This document shows, piece after piece, positions 35,415 to 43,293 of a stretch of 64,000 bases of DNA. The position numbers were made by a program, and so were the translations under genes. The DNA lies in NCBI RefSeq assembly GCF_047345145.1, contig NZ_JBLFER010000005.1, positions 124,001 through 188,000 on the forward strand, given 5' to 3'. Below the pieces are notes generated by a model, which was given only the letters and a program-made list of their open reading frames with translations, made no database searches and was not told the origin of the DNA. Each line of letters starts with the position of its first letter. Position 1 is the stretch's first letter. This DNA comes from Maribacter_C sp047345145. Lineage in GTDB: Bacteria > Bacteroidota > Bacteroidia > Flavobacteriales > Flavobacteriaceae.

Positions 35415-36541
35415 AGTGCTAATTCTAATTCTAATTTTTCAAAGAATATATCTAAATCTTCTTTTGTAATATTTAAGGCTGGTAAAATCCTTAGTACATA
35501 TTTATCTTTTGCACCACCCGTAAATAAATGTTGGTCGTAAATCAGTTTTTTGCGGAGTTCTGCTACTTCGAAATCGAATTCAAGCCCCAACATTAATCCG
35601 CGTCCTTTGGTTCGTTTTACCTGGGGAATTGCCGCTGCTTTTTGATTAAAATATTCCCCTAGTTTTTTTGCGTTTTTAATAAGGTTTTCTTTTTCCAAGA
35701 TTTCTAGAACAGCTATCGTCGCGACACAGGCAAGATGGTTTCCGCCAAAAGTGGTTCCTAGTAATCCGTAGGAAGCTTTGATGTCTTCATGAATCAATAT
35801 GCCGCCTACAGGAAAGCCATTGCCCATACCTTTTGCTATGGAAATGATATCGGGTTGTATTCCATGATGTTGAAATCCGAAGAACTTACCACTTCTCCCA
35901 AATCCGGATTGTACTTCGTCGGCTATCAAGACTACCTTGTTTTCTTTACAGCGTTGGGCGATTTCTTGATAAAATGCTGTGGAGGGTTGATCCAATCCAC
36001 CAACGCCTTGAATCGCTTCAATGATGACTCCACAAACATCTCCTTTTTCGATTTCTGTTTTGAAGACAGAAATATCATTTAAGGGAAGAATAGTAACCTT
36101 TTGCTGCTTGTTCAACGGAGCATTTATTTTCTCATTATCTGTTGCAGCAACCGCAGCGGAAGTCCTTCCATGAAAACCATTTTTAAAGGCAATAACTCTG
36201 GTTTTTCCAGTTTGGAAAGATGCCATTTTTAAAGCATTTTCGTTGGCTTCTGCTCCTGAATTACATAAGAACAGATTGTAATCTTCACAATCAGAAAGTT
36301 TACCCAGTTTAGTGGCCAGTTCACCTTGTAACGGATTCTGAACCGCGTTGCTATAGAAGCCAATTTTATCCAACTGGTCTTTCAATCGTTTCACGTAATG
36401 CGGGTGCGAATGTCCAACGGAAATCACCGCATGACCTCCATAAAAATCTAGATAATCTTGTCCCTTATCATCCGTGACTACAATTCCTTTGGCCGAAACT
36501 GGAGTTACATTGTAAAGTGGATATACATCGAATAGGTTCAT
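35405..36541 (-). CDS. argD: Acetylornithine (N-acylornithine) aminotransferase
   Basis: The 378-residue class-III PLP aminotransferase makes N-acylornithine. Visible are DYLDFYGGHAVISVGHSHP, NSGAEANENALKMA, GFHGRTSAAVA, LIADEVQSGFGRSGKFF and the PLP-binding Lys237 in SIAKGMGNGFP. Glutamate is the usual donor. It is about 20-30 residues shorter than the E. coli form. The last codons and stop lie inside the heptamer array at 35338-35414. Confidence 0.95.
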   Translation of the reverse strand: MNLFDVYPLYNVTPVSAKGIVVTDDKGQDYLDFYGGHAVISVGHSHPHYVKRLKDQLDKIGFYSNAVQNPLQGELATKLGKLSDCEDYNLFLCNSGAEANENALKMASFQTGKTRVIAFKNGFHGRTSAAVAATDNEKINAPLNKQQKVTILPLNDISVFKTEIEKGDVCGVIIEAIQGVGGLDQPSTAFYQEIAQRCKENKVVLIADEVQSGFGRSGKFFGFQHHGIQPDIISIAKGMGNGFPVGGILIHEDIKASYGLLGTTFGGNHLACVATIAVLEILEKENLIKNAKKLGEYFNQKAAAIPQVKRTKGRGLMLGLEFDFEVAELRKKLIYDQHLFTGGAKDKYVLRILPALNITKEDLDIFFEKLELELALSE

Positions 36542-36635
36542 ATTTCAAAATTCAAATTCAAACACAAATTTCAAATTCAATACTTTTCTATGAGAAAACT
36601 CTTTTGTATTTGATTTTGACATTTGTATTTATGTT

Positions 36636-37430
36636 TTACTTCGTTTTAAACTCCGTTATCTTATCAAAAGAGGCCACAATTCCTCGAATCAATGACGAAC
36701 TTAGTCCTTGATGCTCCATTTCGTTCAGGCCTTTAATTGTGCAGCCCATAGGAGTTGTAACTCTATCAATTTCTTCCTCAGGATGATTGCCTGATTCAAT
36801 CAACAAACTTGCCGCTCCATTGCAGGTGTGCATGGCCAATTCTTGAGCCTCTTTGGCGTCGAAGCCTAATTGAATTGCTCCTTGTGTTGTGGCGCGGATT
36901 AAACGCATCCAAAAGGCAATGCCACTGGCGCATATGACTGTAGCTGCTTGCATCTGTTCTTCGGGAATTTCTAAGGAATGCCCCATTCTATTAAAAATAG
37001 CTTTAGCCAAATCAATTCGTTTCTTGCCCATTTCGTTGGCACAAACACAGGTCATAGATTTTCCAACGGAAATAGCGGTATTAGGCATACTCCGAACAAT
37101 ATAATTGTTAGAGCCGATAATGCTTTCCATCTTCGCAATACTAAAACCAGTTATAGTCGAAATCACAACATGTTTCTCGGTCAACAAATCTTTAATGTCT
37201 TCTAAGATTTGACCGAAATGTGCAGGTTGTACAGCAAAAATCAAGATGTCAGAGTTTTGAACCGCTTCCCGGTTATCAGAAGTGACCTTCACGTTTCCAT
37301 AGCTTTCAAAGTCTTTGATGCTTTCTACATTCCTTTTGGTCATGTACATGCTTGTTGCACCGTTGCTATGCAATACACCTTTTGCGATGGACAATCCTAA
37401 GTTTCCTGTTCCTATGATGGCTATTTTCAT
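36636..37430 (-). CDS. proC: Pyrroline-5-carboxylate reductase
   Basis: The 264-residue protein has the NAD(P) Rossmann motif IAIIGTGNLGLSIAKGVL and the C-terminal ProC dimer region (AQELAMHTCNGAASLLIESG, TTPMGCTIKGLNEMEHQGLS). It reduces pyrroline-5-carboxylate to proline. Its presence inside the arginine operon, between argC and argD, ties proline synthesis to arginine synthesis; both start from glutamate. Confidence 0.93.
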   Translation of the reverse strand: MKIAIIGTGNLGLSIAKGVLHSNGATSMYMTKRNVESIKDFESYGNVKVTSDNREAVQNSDILIFAVQPAHFGQILEDIKDLLTEKHVVISTITGFSIAKMESIIGSNNYIVRSMPNTAISVGKSMTCVCANEMGKKRIDLAKAIFNRMGHSLEIPEEQMQAATVICASGIAFWMRLIRATTQGAIQLGFDAKEAQELAMHTCNGAASLLIESGNHPEEEIDRVTTPMGCTIKGLNEMEHQGLSSSLIRGIVASFDKITEFKTK

Positions 37431-37482
37431 TTTCTTTGGCTTTTCGCAAAACGCTATTCGCTTTACGCTTTTCTAAATTGAT

Positions 37483-38457
37483 TTAATAAACTCCCGCTTT
37501 CAATTGCAATCCTTCGCTTTCTTCGAAACCAAACATTAAGTTCATGTTTTGGACTGCTTGGCCCGATGCTCCTTTTAAAAGGTTATCGATGGCTGAAGTG
37601 ACTAGCAAAGCGTCCTCATGTTTATGCAAATGAATATGACATTGATTTGTATTGACTACTTGTTTTAAGTGGATGGGCTCTGATGCAATTTGAGTGAATT
37701 CAGCGTCGGCATAAAAACCCTTAAAAAGCTTGATAGCTTCTTCCGAATCTCCTTTGAATTTGGTGTAGGCCGTTGCCAGAATACCTCTGGTAAAATTCCC
37801 TCTGTTGGGAAGGAAGAACAACTCACCAACATCAGTTTGTAATGCATTCAAACTTTCATTGATTTCTCCTAAATGCTGATGTGTAAAAGGTTTGTACCAA
37901 CTTACATTGTTGTTTCTCCAACTAAAATGAGTTGTCCCAGACGGACTCACACCCGCCCCTGTACTTCCAGTAACAGCATTTACATGCACATCTTTGCTAA
38001 GTAATCCCGCTTTGGCTAATGGGAGTAAACCTAACTGAATGGCAGTCGCAAAACAGCCTGGGTTGGCAATGTATTTTGCTTCCCTGATTTTTGATTTATT
38101 GAGTTCTGGCAATCCGTAGACAAAGTTTTTCCCATTTAAAGTAGCATCTTTTTGCAACCTGAAATCATTACTCAAATCAATAATTTTAGTTGTTTCCGAA
38201 AATTGATGTTCTCCTAAAAACTTAGTGGAATTCCCATGTCCCAAACAGAGAAAAACAACATCTACATCAGAGTTTACATCTCCTGAGAAGTGCAATTCTG
38301 TTGTGCCCAACAAATCCGCATGGGCTGAAGAAACTGCTTTTCCTGCTCTGGTTGTGCTGAATACAAAATCAATTTCTACTTGTGAATGATTCAAGAGAAT
38401 TCGAATTAATTCGCCTCCTGTGTATCCTGAACCTCCTATTATTCCTGCTCGTATCAT
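37483..38457 (-). CDS. argC: N-acyl-gamma-glutamyl-phosphate reductase
   Basis: This dehydrogenase reduces N-acylglutamyl phosphate to the semialdehyde. The N-terminal NADP motif is AGIIGGSGYTGGELIRIL, the active-site Cys135 is in NPGCFATAIQLG, and GVSPSGTTHFSWR, YKPFTHQHLGEI and the C-terminal dimerisation region follow. The earlier ATG at 38472 would add MKQKT and overlaps a hairpin repeat (38471-38490). I prefer ATG at 38457 (MIRAGIIGG), the usual ArgC start, giving 324 residues. Confidence 0.94.
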   Translation of the reverse strand: MIRAGIIGGSGYTGGELIRILLNHSQVEIDFVFSTTRAGKAVSSAHADLLGTTELHFSGDVNSDVDVVFLCLGHGNSTKFLGEHQFSETTKIIDLSNDFRLQKDATLNGKNFVYGLPELNKSKIREAKYIANPGCFATAIQLGLLPLAKAGLLSKDVHVNAVTGSTGAGVSPSGTTHFSWRNNNVSWYKPFTHQHLGEINESLNALQTDVGELFFLPNRGNFTRGILATAYTKFKGDSEEAIKLFKGFYADAEFTQIASEPIHLKQVVNTNQCHIHLHKHEDALLVTSAIDNLLKGASGQAVQNMNLMFGFEESEGLQLKAGVY

Positions 38458-38470
38458 TGTCTTTTGTTTC

Positions 38471-38490
38471 ATTCCGACGTAGGTCGGAAT
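38471..38490. repeat. Hairpin ATTCCGAC-GTAG-GTCGGAAT (argC upstream)
   Basis: Eight-bp perfect arms with a GTAG loop, a member of the same covarying hairpin family as 34244-34263 and 47775-47794. Confidence 0.75.
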
Positions 38491-38548
38491 CTATTTAATT
38501 CTATCTTATATTTTCAATTAGGCATTCTGCAAAAACACCTCCCTCAAT

Positions 38549-38566
38549 CCCTCCTTGTTAGGAGGG
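38549..38566. repeat. Hairpin CCCTCC-TTGTTA-GGAGGG (argC-argG spacer)
   Basis: Six-bp perfect arms. It is related to the CCTCCC/GGGAGG stems at 34358, 46086 and 51384. Confidence 0.55.
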
Positions 38567-38584
38567 AAACTGTTGCTAATTCAT

Positions 38585-39769
38585 TTATAAATTATCATTC
38601 ACATGATTATATATCTTCCCTGGATTCGAAAGTATTTTAATGAAGCCTTTCGCGTCATCTGCTGTCCATCCTTTGTTCATTTCACCATAGCTTCCGAATG
38701 ATGCGTTCATCAAATCGTGCTTTGAGGAGATTCCGTTTAATCGGAATTGGAAAGGATATAATCCCACGAAAACATCACCTGAAACGGTTTTTTGCGAATC
38801 GGTTAAAAATGCCTCTATGTTTCGCATTACGGGGTCTAAATAGTTGCCTTCGTGTAACAACATTCCGTAGAAATTACCTTGTTGCTCTTTCTGAAATTGT
38901 TGCCATTTTGACAGCGTATGTTTTTCTAACAAATGGTGTGCTTTGATAATGATGAGTGCAGCCGCAGCCTCAAAACCGACCCTGCCTTTGATGCCGATTA
39001 TCGTATCGCCGACGTGAATATCTCTTCCGATGGCATATTTGGATGCCATGGTTTCAAGCTTTTCAATATTCGCAACCGGATTGTCTTTTTGACCATCAAT
39101 GGCAACCAATTCCCCTTGCTCAAAAGTGAGTTTTACCTCTGATGGTTCTTTTTCTTGTAATTGGCTTGGATAAGCAGAATCAGGTAGTGATTTTTCAGAA
39201 GTCAATGTTTCATCACCGCCAACAGATGTTCCCCAAAGGCCTTTGTTGATGGAGTATTTTGCTTTTTCCCAAGGGTAATTGACTCCGTTTTCTTTGAGAT
39301 AGGAAATCTCTTCTTCCCGCGCCAATTTGTTATCTCGAATCGGCGTTATGATTTCAATTTCAGGAGCGATGATTTGAAAAATCATATCAAATCGCACTTG
39401 GTCATTACCTGCACCTGTGCTTCCGTGGGCGATATATTTGGCGCCTACTTTCTTGGCATAGTTCACGATTTCAATCGCTTGCACAATTCGTTCTGCGCTG
39501 ACGGAAAGCGGATACGTATTGTTCTTCAGAACATTTCCGAAGATGAGATATTTCACTACTTTTTCGTAGAAGGTCTGAACCGCGTCGATTGAAGTATAGG
39601 AAGTTGCTCCCAGTTGGAGCGCTTTTCCTTCAATGGACTTAATTTCTTCGGATGAAAATCCACCGGTATTTACACTTACGGCATGTACTTCATATCCTTT
39701 TTCTTTACTTAGGTATTTGGCGCAGTAACTGGTGTCTAATCCTCCGCTATATGCTAAAACTAACTTCAT
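38585..39769 (-). CDS. argG: Argininosuccinate synthase
   Basis: The 394-residue ATP-dependent ligase joins citrulline and aspartate. The P-loop-like AYSGGLDTSYCAKYL is at the N-terminus, followed by IAHGSTGAGNDQVRFD, PIRDNKLAREEEI, YSINKGLWGTSVGG and KGRVGFEAAAALIII. The length is typical. It is second in the operon, after the GNAT gene. A strong imperfect palindrome fills the spacer between them. Confidence 0.96.
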   Translation of the reverse strand: MKLVLAYSGGLDTSYCAKYLSKEKGYEVHAVSVNTGGFSSEEIKSIEGKALQLGATSYTSIDAVQTFYEKVVKYLIFGNVLKNNTYPLSVSAERIVQAIEIVNYAKKVGAKYIAHGSTGAGNDQVRFDMIFQIIAPEIEIITPIRDNKLAREEEISYLKENGVNYPWEKAKYSINKGLWGTSVGGDETLTSEKSLPDSAYPSQLQEKEPSEVKLTFEQGELVAIDGQKDNPVANIEKLETMASKYAIGRDIHVGDTIIGIKGRVGFEAAAALIIIKAHHLLEKHTLSKWQQFQKEQQGNFYGMLLHEGNYLDPVMRNIEAFLTDSQKTVSGDVFVGLYPFQFRLNGISSKHDLMNASFGSYGEMNKGWTADDAKGFIKILSNPGKIYNHVNDNL

Positions 39770-39849
39770 ACTCTTTTATTTTCGTTCCCGCCCTTCGTCT
39801 TCGCTCAGGATAAACTCTGGTGGGAATCTTTTACTTTAATTCTACTTTT

Positions 39850-39906
39850 TCTAAGAACATAGAGAAGAGAGAATAGAAAAGAGAGTCTATATTCTCTTCT
39901 CTTTTT
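39850..39906. repeat. Imperfect palindrome in the argG-GNAT spacer
   Basis: A purine-rich stretch (GAGAAGAGAGAATAG) and its near reverse complement (CTATATTCTCTTCTC) face each other with about 10 nt between; 13 of 15 pairs match. A TTCCCGCC...GGTGGGAA pair also sits nearby (39783-39826). These may form an RNA hairpin between the first two genes of the operon. Confidence 0.55.
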
Positions 39907-39920
39907 TCTCTATTCTATTC

Positions 39921-40529
39921 CTATTTTCTTTTTTTAAGGAACAAACTCTCCTTAATACTTTTCAATCTTTTAAATGCTTTACCATTCACTGTCTTTTTCT
40001 TTGATTTGGTAGCTGGGTCAAACAACATTCCTGTACAAAGGCACATTTTTTGGTCTGTTCTAGTGAGTACGTCAAAGTTTTTGCAAGTCTGACAGCCTTT
40101 CCAAAATTCTGGATCGTCTGTAAGTTCAGAGAAAGTCACAGGTTTGTAGCCTAACTCATAATTGATTTTCATTACGGGAAGTCCTGTGGTAATTCCAAAT
40201 ATCTTAGCCTCTGGAAATTTCTCCTGTGACAGTTTGAAAATGCTTGCTTTAATTTTTTTTGCGAGTCCCTGAGACCTGTAATCTGGGTGTACAATTAATC
40301 CTGAATTGGCGACGTACTTTTCATGCCCCCATACTTCGATATAACAGAAGCCTGAGAAGGTATCTCCATCTAAAGCAATAACAGCATTGCCATTCTCTAG
40401 CTTTTTTCGAATGTATTCAGGCGTACGCTTGGCAATACCGGTGCCTCGAACTTTTGCCGAGTCGGCTATGGTGTCGCAAATGATTTGCGCGTACTTAAAA
40501 TGTGATGTGGTAGCAACAACAATGTTCAT
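39921..40529 (-). CDS. GNAT-family acyltransferase at the head of the arg operon; candidate N-acylglutamate synthase
   Basis: The 202-residue protein has a GNAT fold with the acetyl-CoA motif HPDYRSQGLAKKIKASIF near residues 80-95 and a Cys-rich C-terminal part (WKGCQTCKNFD, KMCLCTGM) that could bind zinc. No conventional argA or argJ is in the operon although all other steps are present, so a GNAT as first gene is the natural candidate for N-acetyl- or N-succinylglutamate synthase. I recall that related Bacteroidota proteins have been proposed for this role. The reaction is not provable by eye. It starts 88 nt after the arginine leader ORF. Confidence 0.75.
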   Translation of the reverse strand: MNIVVATTSHFKYAQIICDTIADSAKVRGTGIAKRTPEYIRKKLENGNAVIALDGDTFSGFCYIEVWGHEKYVANSGLIVHPDYRSQGLAKKIKASIFKLSQEKFPEAKIFGITTGLPVMKINYELGYKPVTFSELTDDPEFWKGCQTCKNFDVLTRTDQKMCLCTGMLFDPATKSKKKTVNGKAFKRLKSIKESLFLKKRK

Positions 40530-40541
40530 TGCTATGATGTT

Positions 40542-40601
40542 TTAAAGGATAAAAAAGAAAATGTGATTTGTTTGTGCGGAACTGGACTCACCTAGTTCCA
40601 T
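40542..40601 (-). other. Second short ORF in the arg leader (19 codons), possibly not expressed
   Basis: ATG at 40601 opens a 19-codon frame (starts MELGESSS, ends HIFFFIL) that ends 12 bp before the GNAT ATG. It overlaps the hairpin at 40578-40599. It may be chance; a role in translational coupling is possible. Confidence 0.25.
40578..40599 (-). promoter_or_regulatory. Hairpin downstream of the arg leader ORF
   Basis: The minus strand reads GGAACT-a-GG-tgagt-CC-AGTTCC: an 8-bp stem with one bulge, 19 nt after the leader stop codon. A U-rich run (TTTTCTTTTTT, 40551-40562 on the minus strand) follows about 15 nt later, so it is not a textbook intrinsic terminator, but it is placed where an attenuator structure would be. 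Confidence 0.45.
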
Positions 40602-40617
40602 GAAATGTGTAGTACCC

Positions 40618-40701
40618 TTACGGGCGACGACGACGGGGAGCGAACGGACGTACGGGAGCAGTGATGCTCGTAGAAGTTAATATGTTGTTTTGTGCGTTCA
40701 T
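40618..40701 (-). CDS. Arginine-rich leader peptide of the arg operon (27 residues)
   Basis: I read this ORF by hand: ATG at 40701 to TAA at 40618. The peptide begins MNAQNNILTSTS and ends APRRRRP; it holds five Arg in 27 residues, four of them consecutive (CGT CGT CGT CGC), followed by a Pro codon and stop. Its position, 88 nt upstream of the first gene of the arginine operon, is the classical layout of amino-acid operon leader peptides. Local GC jumps to well above the AT-rich surroundings because of these codons. A hairpin follows the stop at 40578-40599. Arginine-starved ribosomes would stall at the Arg run and change downstream RNA folding. The role is inferred. Confidence 0.75.
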   Translation of the reverse strand: MNAQNNILTSTSITAPVRPFAPRRRRP

Positions 40702-40765
40702 TACAGGATAAATGTACAAAAACTCTTGAACTGACCTAACTCATGTGTAATTTTTTACAAAAAAT

Positions 40766-42109
40766 TCAAGTTTTGTTACGATATGCAACCAATTCATAAA
40801 TTAAGAAGGTCAAAACTGCCAGATATTCAATGGCCAATAACCATAAGTTCTCTTTAAAGTCAGTTAGGGAATAGGCGAAATAGCTCAAAACAATGGCTGC
40901 GGACCAGATGATGGCAAAGCGATATTTTGAGAAGCCTGTTAAAACCAAAAGGAAAATAACATACCACGGATGTACTGTTGCCGACATGAAATAATAGAGT
41001 GTCAAGACCCAAAGCATGGAAGTTAGCAGAACAGATAATTTCTGATTTTTTCTCAGGAATGTAAAAAGTAGAACGATAACAATGGTTAGTATCGGAGTTA
41101 TTTTTCCATACGTTTTAATCAACTCCCATGGTTTGGCATCGAACTGAATCCCGATTTTTTTGACCACATTCCATAGGCTAGCATTGAATTCGAAGTTCGA
41201 AAACCAGAGCCCGATAGTCTGCGAATAGTTATTGATAAATTCCGAAGAATAAAAAGGTGCAAAGAGCAGGAGGGAAGTCGCTCCAATAATCGTGTAAAAT
41301 CCAATTGCTTTTTTGAATTTGAAATGTTTTAAGAATAGGGGAAGAAATAATAGCGGCACCAATTTTACCGAAATGGAACATGCATAAACCACTGCCGCCC
41401 ATTGCCATTTACGAACCGAAAGTAAATAAAGTGCCCAAACAAAAAAGAAAAGCATGATGCCTTCAAAATGAAGGTTTCCTGTTAATTCAATGATGACCAA
41501 AGGGTTTAGGAAATACCATAAAATGAGATGAGGCGATTGGTTGATGTTCTTTAGGAGTTTTCGCCCAAAATATAAAACTCCGATATCTGCTAGAATAATA
41601 GCAATGCGCATGACTATGGTTGAACCTAGAATGGTTTTTCCGCCGAGTAAAGCGGCCAAAGCGAATAGCAATTGGTTTAAGGGGGGATAATTACTAAAAT
41701 GCCTCGCACTTAAACTTCCCATGCCATTATGGAGTTCTTGGGCATTGGCAATAACCAAATCAGATTGTTCAATCAAGGTGTTTGGAACATGCAAATACGG
41801 ATTTATAAAATGACGGACCAATTCCCCATCCCAAATAAAGCGATAGAAATCTTGTGATAGGTTGGGTTCGGCAATTATGAAGACTAGTCGAAATAGAATT
41901 CCTATGACAAGTAGAAATTTAAAATTCCATTTTTCAAATTGAACAAGTTTGAAACACAAAAAGAAAAGCGCCGCAAAAAGACCAAGTAGTTTTATAAAAT
42001 CTGTTCGCTCTAAATGGTAGGCAAACGTGTAATAGAATCCCAAACTTAAAATTGCCAAAAGGATGGATACCCTATGGAGATTCCAATATTTAAGTATTTG
42101 GTTGGGCAT
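40766..42109 (-). CDS. Integral-membrane glycosyltransferase (polyprenyl-phosphate-sugar type, GT87/mannosyltransferase-like)
   Basis: The 447-residue protein has roughly 11-12 transmembrane helices. The first outer loop carries NLSQDFYRFIWDGELVRHFI with an Asp motif typical of GT-C transferases that use dolichyl/polyprenyl-phosphate sugars, and HFSNYPPLNQLLFALAAL follows. It stands near DPM-like and processive GT2 genes at 43.3-45.5 kb, which could supply a polyprenyl-phosphate-mannose donor. The acceptor is unknown. The gene is convergent with nothing and lies upstream of the arg leader. Confidence 0.82.
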   Translation of the reverse strand: MPNQILKYWNLHRVSILLAILSLGFYYTFAYHLERTDFIKLLGLFAALFFLCFKLVQFEKWNFKFLLVIGILFRLVFIIAEPNLSQDFYRFIWDGELVRHFINPYLHVPNTLIEQSDLVIANAQELHNGMGSLSARHFSNYPPLNQLLFALAALLGGKTILGSTIVMRIAIILADIGVLYFGRKLLKNINQSPHLILWYFLNPLVIIELTGNLHFEGIMLFFFVWALYLLSVRKWQWAAVVYACSISVKLVPLLFLPLFLKHFKFKKAIGFYTIIGATSLLLFAPFYSSEFINNYSQTIGLWFSNFEFNASLWNVVKKIGIQFDAKPWELIKTYGKITPILTIVIVLLFTFLRKNQKLSVLLTSMLWVLTLYYFMSATVHPWYVIFLLVLTGFSKYRFAIIWSAAIVLSYFAYSLTDFKENLWLLAIEYLAVLTFLIYELVAYRNKT

Positions 42110-42240
42110 TATTACTTGGCTGTTTCGGTGGAACTAAAATAGGTTTTTTAGTGGATATAAGCAGTAAGGTCATTTAATGGTCAATTCGTTGCAATAAAGT
42201 AGTGAAAAAGCTAAATTCAAAGCTACTTATTCAAACTTCT

Positions 42241-43287
42241 ATGAAACGTTTAAAGAAAATAATCGGCTACAGCTTGCTTCTCATTCTTGTATATGTGGGA
42301 TATGTTATGGTTTCAACAGGATATTTTAGAGCCATAGAAAACACCTTTGATGGAGAAGTTATAAAAGAAATACCTGTTGAAGGTGCTGAAGATATTATAG
42401 TGATTCCTGAATGGGGTTATGCATTAGTTTCAGCTTCCCCTCGAAAAAAAGATTTGGAAGTACAGCAAAAGACTGGCGGGCTGTACTTGGTGGATTTAAA
42501 TTCCAAAGAGTATAAACTCAAAATGTTGACTACGGATTTAAACACGCCTTTTGCACCACATGGAATTTCAATCTACAAGACAGATAGCACATATAAGGTA
42601 ATGACTATAAATCACACTTTAGAAGGGCATTCATTTGAAGTGTTCAAATTACGTGATAGTGTTTTGACCTTTGAAAGAACGATAACGAATCCTGCTTTGG
42701 TGAGTCCGAATGATGTGGTTATGTTGGATGAGAATCGCTTTTACTTTACAAACGACCATAAATATGAGGACGGAGTAGGAATGTTATTAGAGGATTACGG
42801 CGGTTTGGGCTTATCTAATGTGATGTATTTTGATGGTGAAACCTATACTGAAGTAGCCAAGGGAATCGGCTATGCCAATGGAATAAACTATGATGCTAAA
42901 CGAAAATTACTCTTTGTTGCCGAGCCAAGAAATTTTAAAGTGAAGGTGTATGCCACCAATGAAGATGGCTCACTGAATTTTATTGAAGATATTGATTGTG
43001 GAACGGGAGTTGACAATATTGAATTTGATTCCTACGGAAATTTATGGATAGGTGCGCATCCAAATTTACTAGCCTTTTCATCTTATGCCGGCGGAGGGAA
43101 CGAAATCGCACCTTCCGAAATCATCAAAATTGCATATCGTGGTAAAGGTGATTATACTATTGAAATGGTGTATTTGAATGATGGTACTGAAATGTCGGCA
43201 TCTACTGTTGCTGCTCCTTATAAAGATATCATCCTAACGGGAAATGTTATGGATGACCATTTTTTGATTTTGAAGCCGAATGAGTAA
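42241..43287 (+). CDS. Paraoxonase-like arylesterase/lactonase
   Basis: An in-frame GTG at 42202 would add 13 residues. I prefer ATG at 42241 (MKRLKKIIGYSLLLILVYVGY), giving 348 residues with a single N-terminal membrane anchor. The rest is a six-bladed beta-propeller with the PON1-type active-site pattern: His107 (PHGIS), Asn157 (SPNDV), Asn213 (ANGIN) and Asp258-Asn259 (VDNIEF). In PON1 these residues bind the catalytic calcium and act as base. Likely activity is lactone or ester hydrolysis in the periplasm; the substrate is unknown. A lactonase acting on acyl-homoserine lactone is possible but not supported by neighbours. Confidence 0.85.
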   Translation: MKRLKKIIGYSLLLILVYVGYVMVSTGYFRAIENTFDGEVIKEIPVEGAEDIIVIPEWGYALVSASPRKKDLEVQQKTGGLYLVDLNSKEYKLKMLTTDLNTPFAPHGISIYKTDSTYKVMTINHTLEGHSFEVFKLRDSVLTFERTITNPALVSPNDVVMLDENRFYFTNDHKYEDGVGMLLEDYGGLGLSNVMYFDGETYTEVAKGIGYANGINYDAKRKLLFVAEPRNFKVKVYATNEDGSLNFIEDIDCGTGVDNIEFDSYGNLWIGAHPNLLAFSSYAGGGNEIAPSEIIKIAYRGKGDYTIEMVYLNDGTEMSASTVAAPYKDIILTGNVMDDHFLILKPNE

Positions 43288-43293
43288 TTTGAA

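Noticed and set aside
35325..35540. A plus-strand frame with a 7-residue repeat (RYSLFAI)
   Set aside because: It is simply the translation of the TTCGCTA heptamer array.
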